The translations under genes and the position numbers were made by a program. From Oscillatoriales cyanobacterium Centralia_MAG_596 (lineage in GTDB: Bacteria; Cyanobacteriota; Cyanobacteriia; Leptolyngbyales; Leptolyngbyaceae), in NCBI GenBank assembly GCA_021323955.1, contig JAJPKC010000104.1, positions 1 through 36,410 of the forward strand: a stretch of DNA of 36,410 bases, written 5' to 3'. Shown in pieces: positions 23,965 through 31,105 of the stretch. Position 1 is the first letter of the stretch; every line of letters starts with the position of its first letter. The notes under the pieces are model-generated. The model saw only the letters and a list, made by a program, of their open reading frames with translations. It searched no databases and had not been told where the DNA came from.

Positions 23965-24612
23965 TTATTTCTTCGTAGATGCCATTTTTTTCGATGCCAT
24001 TTTTTTCCGTAAGAGACAGCCGGCACCAAATGTGACAGCGCCCAACACGGTTGTCGGTTCGGGGACGCCTTCAGACTGGGGTTGTAATGCCGCAACCCAT
24101 GAGCCAGACTCGTTACTCGAACCTGACGCGATCGATTGGATCCAGGAGCCTCCCCAACCGCCAGATTCTGCTGCTTGGCCATCCAGCAGAAGTTGCTTTG
24201 TGCCAGCAAAGGCATCTCCAAAGAACCAGCTATCCGCTAAAAAGGGTTGGGGTGATTTGCCGAACCGCTGTTGCTCTAAACCGCTGCTTGGATCGAGCCA
24301 GGTGACTCCGACGCCTGCCGAAGGAAGGCTCCACTGATTCCCTAAAATCGTTGCGGCAAAGCTCTTCAGTGCGGTGTGGACATTGAACCCTGAAGGCGGG
24401 AGGGGTGAAGGAATATCTGGACTGGTCTGCACAAAAGTAGTGGTACCAGGGTCATAACTAAACTCGCCGCTACCAACTTGAGTTCCCGCCGCGTTAAAAA
24501 AACTGATTCCCCAGGCAACTTCACTGGCCTGGGCAGAATTTGCCTTGACAACGCTCAAACTCAAGGAGATTGCACCCATGACAATAGCCATCTTTTGATA
24601 TTTGATGCCCAT
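23965..24612 (-). CDS. PEP-CTERM sorting-domain protein
   Basis: The 215-residue protein has an N-terminal signal peptide (hydrophobic core IVMGAISLSLSVV, cleavage near ANSAQA at about residues 25-30). It ends in the PEP-CTERM signal: VPEPTTVLGAVTFGAGCLLRK, i.e. the VPEP motif, a membrane helix and a basic tail. Such proteins are exported and processed by an exosortase, often with exopolysaccharide or surface structures. The middle is Gly/Ser/Trp-rich with no named domain. The basic tail carries KKMAS twice because of a 15-bp duplication. A ribosome-binding-like AGGAGAC lies just before ATG 24612. The exosortase is not in this window. Confidence 0.9.
   Translation of the reverse strand: MGIKYQKMAIVMGAISLSLSVVKANSAQASEVAWGISFFNAAGTQVGSGEFSYDPGTTTFVQTSPDIPSPLPPSGFNVHTALKSFAATILGNQWSLPSAGVGVTWLDPSSGLEQQRFGKSPQPFLADSWFFGDAFAGTKQLLLDGQAAESGGWGGSWIQSIASGSSNESGSWVAALQPQSEGVPEPTTVLGAVTFGAGCLLRKKMASKKMASTKK
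23978..24007. repeat. 15-bp tandem duplication in the PEP-CTERM tail
   Basis: On the plus strand GATGCCATTTTTTTC occurs at 23978-23992 and again at 23993-24007. On the coding strand this is five codons (KKMAS) repeated in frame, with A7 tracts that are prone to slippage. Confidence 0.95.
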
Positions 24613-25580
24613 CTATTGGTCTCCTATATCTCATTCATGAGAGGTCATGACAGGAGTTTAGTTGGATTTACCGATGCTGGATCTGAAGCGAAGACAAAGA
24701 TTTTCTAAATCGAATGAAGCAAAAGTAAAGAACCTTAGAATGCAGATTTAGGTAGCTAAAATGACACGCGTCAGTAATAAAACTTAGTCGTACGTAGACG
24801 GTTGTTCTAATCGTTACACGCTGTTTTTAGGCAATATTTGTGATTAAGGGCGTCACTGTCCTGATCAATTTATGGCTTTCAAACCCTTATGGAGCGAGCG
24901 GTTGAGAATGAAAGCGTCTCTTGGTCATGGTGCGATCGAGGGGATCGATATGATGATATCACCGCTACATTTATGTCAATTAAATGATTTGATCCGCTTG
25001 CTGAAAATCAGCTAATAGTTCCGTGTTTAAGAAAATCGCAGAGTTCAAATGGCCAAGATGCGCTCTTTTGAAATGGTATGAGAAGGGTGTTGATGCGATC
25101 GATGAACGCAACCAATTACAGTCATTCTCAATCGAGTCAGCTACAGTCCTGTCGCGGTGGGTGTGGGCTGTAGACTTCGACGTGAGCTTCGACGTGAGCC
25201 TTCAGTCGAACAATGCTCAGCCGAACGGTGTGGCGGATGCAAATGATGCTGTACGCCCCTGCAAGTGGTCATCTGTATTAGCTATTTTGGGAAACTGGTC
25301 TACGGCATCTTCTAAGACAGATTTTGCAGTGTCGAACTTTTAGTTCCCACGAGTGGAGGCTTTGGCTGCTCCGATAGATTTTTCCGCTCAAGCGCTGAAA
25401 ATCAAGCGATGCACGAAATGTATTGTCGATGTCAAGCCAAATTTTTCACAATAGAAGTAGCGGTGCGTCCGTTCATGAAATGGTGCTGTGGACTCAAGCG
25501 CGGCCTTCAAAAAGGGCGATCGCGGCAGCCAATGATGGGTAAGCAAGCAAGGATCAGCGTAAGGACTGGGAGGTACTGAT
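24613..25580. other. 968-base region without a supported gene
   Basis: The left part (24613-24880) must hold the promoter of the PEP-CTERM gene. A 106-codon GTG frame at 25023-25343 exists but lacks a ribosome-binding site and any family likeness, and it contains a short tandem repeat (GACTTCGACGTGAG/GCTTCGACGTGAG, about 25175-25200). The AGGTACTGAT site at the right end serves the next gene. I see no RNA gene. Confidence 0.4.
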
Positions 25581-26126
25581 ATGAAGCGGCGATTACTGGG
25601 ACTGGGATTAGGACTGGGCCTGTGGATGAGCGCGATCGCACCTGTCCTGGCTGTGCAACCCGCTTCGATTAGTGCCAGCGATAATGTGGCGTGGTCGAAA
25701 GTGGTGGACAATCCGTTCGATGGCAAGGTTGTTTACGATCGAAACTACAAAGATGATTTTGTGCTGGTCAGCAGCTGGTCTAAAAACGGTATTGGTGTGA
25801 CGTATATCCGGCTGCATACCACGTTAATCGGTTATGACTCTTACTACAGCCATCATCGACGGTGGTTTGATCCGTTTCTGGATGAAACTCCGATCTATCG
25901 GCAGTATGCCGTTGATAGCGCACCTGACTCAATTAGCTTAGCGATTAACGGCAAAATCTACACCTATGAGAGTGGCCCTGTGTCACCGGATCTCGCTGCT
26001 GCTTTAGCCAGTGCGCCCTCTGGGAAAGTTCCAATCCGATTGGTATGGCGCGATGGCCGGACTAAAGACACAGAAATTGGCAAAGATACGGTGAAAGCGT
26101 GGAAGACTATTTTTCAGCCCTCGTAA
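25581..26126 (+). CDS. hypothetical secreted protein, 181 aa
   Basis: ATG 25581 has GGGAGGT about six bases upstream. The first 24 residues are a Sec signal peptide: MKRR, a Gly/Leu core (LLGLGLGLGLWMSAIAP) and a cleavage site after LAV. The mature domain is rich in aromatic and polar residues (DNPFDGKVVYDRNYKDDF, YDSYYSHHRRWFDPFLDE) and looks beta-rich, with no cysteines. It ends with KDTEIGKDTVKAWKTIF. I recognise no family. It should be periplasmic or cell-surface. Confidence 0.8.
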   Translation: MKRRLLGLGLGLGLWMSAIAPVLAVQPASISASDNVAWSKVVDNPFDGKVVYDRNYKDDFVLVSSWSKNGIGVTYIRLHTTLIGYDSYYSHHRRWFDPFLDETPIYRQYAVDSAPDSISLAINGKIYTYESGPVSPDLAAALASAPSGKVPIRLVWRDGRTKDTEIGKDTVKAWKTIFQPS

Positions 26127-26272
26127 GGCACTCTTCCTGAAACTGCCTCAACGCGTGTCAGCCTTGGCAGACGCCATCCCTACGAGCCAACGACGACGGG
26201 CACTGCAGGCTGCAAACAGTGGGTAGGGAATAGTCCCAGTCCGCTGCTATAACCGTTGGTGGCGGTTGTCAA

Positions 26273-27679
26273 TCAGGGTTGCCCTTCGGTGTTCTCGATC
26301 TCGGCCAATTGCAGTGCCTTCAGATCTTCGAGCTGTTGCTCAACGCTTTTAAGCACTTGATCAAGCGCCGGTAGAATACTCAATTGATCCGGACTGAGTA
26401 ATGGGTAGAAGCGGGTGCGAACGCGGATTTCATTGACCTTGTGCTGGAGCTCTTGCGCGATCGTGAGCGCGTCTCGGCTGAGGCTTGCTAGCTGCTGCTG
26501 CTGGTAAAATTTTAGTGCGGCCCCCCGTAGCACCTGAACGGTAGCCTCTTCACCATGGGTGCCCGGCATAACGCGCAGGCGAAGCAGCAGCCGATGCTTT
26601 TGATAGAGTCGCTCAATCTCAACCTGCTTCGGTTTTTGTACCGCAATGAGGGGCAGGTGAGTCAGCAGCTTTAGCTCATTAATGATGCCTTGAATCGTAT
26701 CGACTGACAGTTCTTCGAGGACAGACTGTAACACGCCGTTTTGACTCCACAGGATACGCCCGTGGTGTAGCTGGCGCTCAAAATATAACCGTCCGATGCC
26801 ACCAATGAGCAGCCGTCCAAGCAGTTCTTCGAGCAGCTTTGTGGGCGGTAAGGTGGCCAATACCTCAACGGGGTCAGCAAGGTGCTGCGGTTCTACCGAC
26901 AGTTCTGGTAATGCATCGCCAGGTGTCGGAATTTCAGGCGGAGGGGATACCGCCGTTACGGTGTCTGATGCCAGGATGAGCGTTTCTCGGAGTGGATCTA
27001 ACCCGTTCGGTGGTGGCGCGAGAGCGCTGTCAGTGGTGTCTAATGGTTGCTCAACAGCGATCGCCGCATCGACCGCTGGCGACGGCGTACTGGGAGGGGG
27101 TGGTGCTTCGGGGTCAGTAATGTCTAAGTCAAAGAAGTTGAGACTCTCGGGGCTGTCAACCAGGAGCGTTGGGTTAGAGTTTTGGTCGGGTTGAGCCGGG
27201 TGAGCATCGGTCACGTTCCCGTCGGTCTTTGCCGTCCCACTGTTCGTGATGCCATTGTAGACAAAGCGTTGTTTGGGGCGTTTCTCGATCGCGTGGCTGC
27301 TCTCTGCGGGGCTACTGGCTGTTTGTTTCTTGCTGCCAGTGTAGCTGAGGTAGGCAGAAAGTGCCGCGTGGTGTACGTCTGTAGCCAGCGTTTGGGGGAC
27401 TAGCGAGCAATTCATGTAGGCGAGAATGCGCCTTACATAATCTAAAGCAGGGATATCGTCTAAATTAACCATGCCCAGTTTCAGACGACTGCCCTCTAGC
27501 GAGAGCGGCAGGATTTGATGATAGAGACAGGCCTCGAACGGAAGGATGCTATCAATCAGGCGAAAGACCTGTTCGGTATCAATTTGGGTTGTCCAGCTTG
27601 GTTTTGGCTTCGGAAGCGATTTCATATCCTTCGATCCTGCGGCCTGTGCTTCAATGTTGTCACCCGGTGAAGTCACCAT
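26273..27679 (-). CDS. PilB/GspE-like protein with MshEN domain, ATPase motifs missing
   Basis: The 468-residue protein begins with a region like the N-terminal domain of type II/IV pilus ATPases (residues ~35-112; EACLYHQILPLSLEGSRLKLGMVN then VRRILAYMNCSLVPQTL). This is the MshEN/T2SSE_N fold, which binds cyclic di-GMP in some members. A Pro/Ala/Asp-rich linker of ~150 residues follows. The part from ~275 resembles the GspE mid-domain (RILWSQNGVLQSVLEEL, LRLRVMPGTHGEEATVQVLRG), but the protein ends without Walker A, Asp or Walker B boxes. It ends in a helical, possibly coiled-coil tail. So it is probably a non-catalytic partner or regulator of the pilus motor, not a motor itself. Function is inferred. 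Confidence 0.75.
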   Translation of the reverse strand: MVTSPGDNIEAQAAGSKDMKSLPKPKPSWTTQIDTEQVFRLIDSILPFEACLYHQILPLSLEGSRLKLGMVNLDDIPALDYVRRILAYMNCSLVPQTLATDVHHAALSAYLSYTGSKKQTASSPAESSHAIEKRPKQRFVYNGITNSGTAKTDGNVTDAHPAQPDQNSNPTLLVDSPESLNFFDLDITDPEAPPPPSTPSPAVDAAIAVEQPLDTTDSALAPPPNGLDPLRETLILASDTVTAVSPPPEIPTPGDALPELSVEPQHLADPVEVLATLPPTKLLEELLGRLLIGGIGRLYFERQLHHGRILWSQNGVLQSVLEELSVDTIQGIINELKLLTHLPLIAVQKPKQVEIERLYQKHRLLLRLRVMPGTHGEEATVQVLRGAALKFYQQQQLASLSRDALTIAQELQHKVNEIRVRTRFYPLLSPDQLSILPALDQVLKSVEQQLEDLKALQLAEIENTEGQP

Positions 27680-28031
27680 AAAATGACGTGCCTATATGTG
27701 GAATGATCGATTCTGCCTCGATCCAGCGACGTTCCGAAACGTTTACGTTGCCAACAAACCGTCAACCATTTAACATAGCGTTGGGTTCGCTTGGGTCGCT
27801 TCAGACACCCTGAGTCTCCGCTCGCATGCATTCTTTCAACGCAATCACGGCCTGCACGATCCGCGGTATCAGTAAACTAATTGCATCCGGTGATTGTCGC
27901 CATTGGACGTATAAGACTTAGCTTATTTCAAATTTTGGGCGGATGGGTGTCCTCATTGATTACTTCATATTCAACGTTACTTCATAATTTAATTCAACGC
28001 TTGATCATCCTTTTGTCATCGCCGCATCCCC
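27680..28031. other. intergenic region between the PilB-like and hetZ-related genes
   Basis: About 352 bases; the right half is AT-rich. It should contain the promoter of the PilB-like gene and the end of the hetZ-related transcript. No gene or strong hairpin was seen. Confidence 0.4.
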
Positions 28032-28979
28032 TTATGCCGGCGGGTTTCCCAACCAGGTTGTGACCAACTCGCGCTGACTCTTGGACGCGAAGACGCGCAC
28101 GGCGTGGTAATTAATTTTTTCGCGCAGGCGATAGACCTGCCTGACCGGCATGTTTAACGATTCGGCGATCGCCTCTTGCGATCGACCCTGGAGGTATAGT
28201 CGCAACCATTCGGCGGCTGTCGGCCCGATTTTTTCGGTGAGGTAGGCTTCAAACTGCTGTCGGACAGCTGCCCGTAGCTCTTGCTGTTCCTCTGCTGATT
28301 GCGCATCCTGATACTCCATGACAGCCTGCGAATCGAGCAAACTAACAGAGCCTTCAGAGTCATCCGGTGAGATTTCTTCTGAAACCAGCCGAATGAATTC
28401 TTGTGCTGGAACCTGGGTCATACCGCCACGCTGCGATCGTCGCAGGTAGTTGACAAAGCGGTAGGACAACAGTGGTTGATTCCGAATGGGTCGCAGGCAA
28501 TATTCCTCTGTGCTGGCCAACAAAAGCGCGTTGCGCAGCCTGGCATCATCGGTACATTGAGAAATCCAGAGGATTTGCTGCTGCATGTAGGTGTCAGTTT
28601 GCAGCAATTCCTGGATGATTTCTTGCAGGACATCGACAACCGTTCGCTGGCGATCGCGGGACAGTGCAATCCAGGTGCGAATCTTGTTGCGAATGAGGAA
28701 GAGGCTGCTCAATCGCTGAATCAGGCTTTTGTAAGCGCGTTCGGGGCCAAAGTCTAAGTAGCGTTGACGCAAAATTCGATAGCGATAGTCCATTGCCTGT
28801 TCAGCAATCTGCCGGGCGCTGGGAGAAAGGTCAGCAAACCGCAGTGGGTTATCACCAATGAGCCAGCGCACGATACTCTCGCGCGTAGCCGCGCTGTGAC
28901 CGGGGAGGTCTGCTTCTAATCGCGATCGCCAATCGGTTGCCAGTTCCTCAGCCAGTACCATTGTTTCAGTCAACACCAT
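28032..28979 (-). CDS. HetZ-related protein
   Basis: The 315-residue protein matches the HetZ family by its C-terminal part, AAEWLRLYLQGRSQEAIAESL followed by MPVRQVYRLREKINYHAVRVFASKSQRELV, where a helix-turn-helix-like segment is followed by a conserved Arg/Tyr-rich tail. The N-terminal part is helical with ADLSPSARQIAEQAMDYRYR and RTWIALSRDR. In Anabaena HetZ is needed early in heterocyst differentiation, but related proteins are widespread in filamentous cyanobacteria that make no heterocysts, so no differentiation role should be assumed. It is shorter than HetZ itself (about 400), fitting the HetZ-related groups. It has no membrane segment. Cell-filament or morphology control is a fair guess. 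Confidence 0.78.
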   Translation of the reverse strand: MVLTETMVLAEELATDWRSRLEADLPGHSAATRESIVRWLIGDNPLRFADLSPSARQIAEQAMDYRYRILRQRYLDFGPERAYKSLIQRLSSLFLIRNKIRTWIALSRDRQRTVVDVLQEIIQELLQTDTYMQQQILWISQCTDDARLRNALLLASTEEYCLRPIRNQPLLSYRFVNYLRRSQRGGMTQVPAQEFIRLVSEEISPDDSEGSVSLLDSQAVMEYQDAQSAEEQQELRAAVRQQFEAYLTEKIGPTAAEWLRLYLQGRSQEAIAESLNMPVRQVYRLREKINYHAVRVFASKSQRELVTTWLGNPPA

Positions 28980-29307
28980 GAGGTTGTCATCCCAGTCGTT
29001 CTCAACGCCCTCTTATAAAGAGTGTGCCTTACACCACCCACTCAATACACTCACCCACAATGGGTAAACTGGGTTTCCAACTTCAGAAAATAGCTGCAGT
29101 TGGTTGACTGGTTGCCAGCCGTTAGCACAGTCTGCAAACGGTCAGCATAAATAGCATTGTACTGACCTCGTTCCCAAGTTCAGCATTTTGAACGTTGAGT
29201 TTTGCGCGATCTGGTCATTGGTCAGCGGTCAGTGGTCAGCGATCGTACGAATTATGGGTCATTGGTCAGCAGTCAATCATTGGCTTTTCGCGGCTGGCTG
29301 AACAAAC
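28980..29307. other. intergenic region with heptanucleotide repeats
   Basis: About 328 bases between aspA and the hetZ-related gene on the minus strand. Apart from the heptamer array at 29213-29277 I see no gene; the promoter of the hetZ-related gene should be in its left half. Confidence 0.45.
29213..29277. repeat. STRR-like heptanucleotide tandem repeat
   Basis: GGTCATT, GGTCAGC, GGTCAGT and GGTCAGC run in tandem from 29213 to 29240. After a 16-base interruption GGTCATT, GGTCAGC and AGTCAAT follow (29257-29277). Short tandem heptamers of this kind are common and dispersed in filamentous cyanobacteria. The array lies just downstream of aspA. Confidence 0.9.
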
Positions 29308-30714
29308 TTATATTTCTGGAAGTTGGCTCATTTGTTCCAGATTCAGAACTTCTGCCAGTGTCTTAGCGTCCATCAAACCGCGTTCTAGCACAATTTCACG
29401 GAGAGATTTGCCGGTTTCCAGTGATTCCTTGGCTACGGCAGCCGCATTGAGATAGCCGATGTGGGTGTTGAGTGCCGTTACGAGTGCGAGACTGCCTTCC
29501 GCATAGGCAAGACACCGATCGCGGTTGGCCGTAATTCCTTTGATCCCTTTCTCGGCGAGGGCGGCGATCGTGTTGCCCAGAATCTCAATACTGTGAATCA
29601 GATTGTAGGCAATGAGGGGCATCATCACGTTGAGTTCCAGTTGTCCAGCCTGGGCGGCGAAGGCGATCGCGGTGTCATAACCCATTACCTGAAAGCATAC
29701 CTGGGAGGTCATCTCCGCCATCACGGGATTGTACTTTCCGGGCATAATGGATGAACCGGGCTGGACGGGCGGTAGCTGGATTTCCTTAAAGCCCGTTTTG
29801 GGGCCGGAATCGAGCAGGCGAAGATCGTGGGAGATTTTGACGCAATCCTGCGCCAGGTTTCGCAACGAACCGGAGACGTTGACGAACGGAGCCATACTTT
29901 GCATCGCGGCCATCAGATGAGGGGCAGGACGCAACGGCTGATCAATCAGATCCGACAAAATTTCTGCCACCCGAAAGCGATATTGCGGATGGGTGTTGAG
30001 TCCGGTTCCAGCAGCACTGCCACCTAGACCCAGAATCATCAAATCCTTTGATGCCGTTTCAATGCGGAGCAGATGTTCACTCAAAATCTGTGCCCAGGCG
30101 CGGAAGTTATCGCCCAGTCGGACAGGAACTGCATCCTGTAGGTGCGTTCTGCCCGATCGAATCACATCCTGAAATTCTTGCGCTTTGGCTTCCAGTGCCG
30201 CGATCGCGCTTGCCAGTGCTGGATACAGCGATCGCTCCAGCGCCAGCAGCCCTCCAATGCGAATGGCAGTCGGAATCACATCGTTCGTCGATTGTCCATA
30301 GTTCACATGGTCGTTGGGATTCAGCCGCTTGTAGTTGCCCTTCACGTCGCCCAGAAGTTCCAGAGCCCGGTTTGCCAAGACTTCATTCACGTTCATGTGG
30401 TGCGACGTACCCGCACCCGCCTGATACACATCCACTACGAACTGATCGCGCAGTTTCCCGTTCAGCACTTCATCCGCTGCCTGCACGATCGCCTGACTGA
30501 TTTCAGGCGTGATGCAGTTGAGTTCTCCATTGGCGATCGCGGTTGCCTTTTTGATCAGCACGCAGGCATCCACATAGGTCGGCAAGGGCTTCAAGCCGCT
30601 AATGGGAAAGTTCTCGATCGCCCGCAGCGTTTGAATGCCGTAGTACGCGGTGTCGGGAATCTGCCGATCGCCCATCGAATCTTTCTCGACGCGATACGCT
30701 TCTGGGTTCGTCAT
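29308..30714 (-). CDS. aspA: aspartate ammonia-lyase
   Basis: The 468-residue enzyme belongs to the aspartase/fumarase superfamily and should convert aspartate to fumarate and ammonia. The conserved elements are visible: AGAGTSHHMNVNEVLANRA, then DHVNYGQSTNDVIPTA, then SGRTHLQDAVPVRLG with the catalytic-region His, and the mobile SS-loop GSSIMPGKYNPVMAEM. Class II fumarase is the main alternative. Length and the TGLNTHPQY segment fit the AspA group better, but the two can be hard to split by eye. The ATG at 30714 is not backed by a strong ribosome-binding site. It could feed fumarate to central metabolism in nitrogen-rich conditions. Confidence 0.88.
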   Translation of the reverse strand: MTNPEAYRVEKDSMGDRQIPDTAYYGIQTLRAIENFPISGLKPLPTYVDACVLIKKATAIANGELNCITPEISQAIVQAADEVLNGKLRDQFVVDVYQAGAGTSHHMNVNEVLANRALELLGDVKGNYKRLNPNDHVNYGQSTNDVIPTAIRIGGLLALERSLYPALASAIAALEAKAQEFQDVIRSGRTHLQDAVPVRLGDNFRAWAQILSEHLLRIETASKDLMILGLGGSAAGTGLNTHPQYRFRVAEILSDLIDQPLRPAPHLMAAMQSMAPFVNVSGSLRNLAQDCVKISHDLRLLDSGPKTGFKEIQLPPVQPGSSIMPGKYNPVMAEMTSQVCFQVMGYDTAIAFAAQAGQLELNVMMPLIAYNLIHSIEILGNTIAALAEKGIKGITANRDRCLAYAEGSLALVTALNTHIGYLNAAAVAKESLETGKSLREIVLERGLMDAKTLAEVLNLEQMSQLPEI

Positions 30715-31105
30715 AGGTTGTTCCGGGATGCTGATCTACTTATCCCACCAATATTCCACAAGTTAGTGCCGAAGCGGTTACTTGCGATACTCGCACTCCA
30801 GAATCAGCTCATGTTTGGGTTGAGGTTGGGGTTAATCGCTCTGCAATGCGAATGTGAGGCGATCGATTCGTAATGAATGCGGTGATATTGGCAATGGATG
30901 GGGCGGCAATGGTGATCGATGACTACACCTTCGTTGTGGATCGTCATCCCTTCGTGATCGCAGCTCTGACATTGGCAATGCATAAAGCGACATACAAGTG
31001 CAGTGTACAAATAACCTCGATCGCCTCACTCAAACCTGAAGCCACGCAAGAAGTTCTCTATTATGAAGATAGGTAACTCTTCCCAACAGGCTTCGCGGTT
31101 TCAAC
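30715..31105. other. intergenic region between divergent aspA and mfd
   Basis: About 391 bases that must contain both promoters. Repeated near-copies of TTGGCAATG (about 30889, 30908 and 30973) and GTGATCG fill 30870-30990. They create overlapping open frames on both strands, one of them His/Cys-rich on the minus strand (30804-30983). I treat these frames as unproven. Confidence 0.4.

Noticed and set aside
25023-25343. 106-codon GTG frame
   Set aside because: No ribosome-binding site and no family likeness; low-complexity DFDVSFDVS comes from a short tandem repeat. Possible, but not supported.
29213-29277. Possible CRISPR array
   Set aside because: Units are 7 bp with no spacers of constant length, so they are STRR-type repeats. 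None of the other tandem repeats in the window has a repeat-spacer pattern.
30142-30873. 243-codon plus-strand open frame opposite aspA
   Set aside because: It is antisense to the conserved aspA frame and shows no domain or ribosome-binding site.
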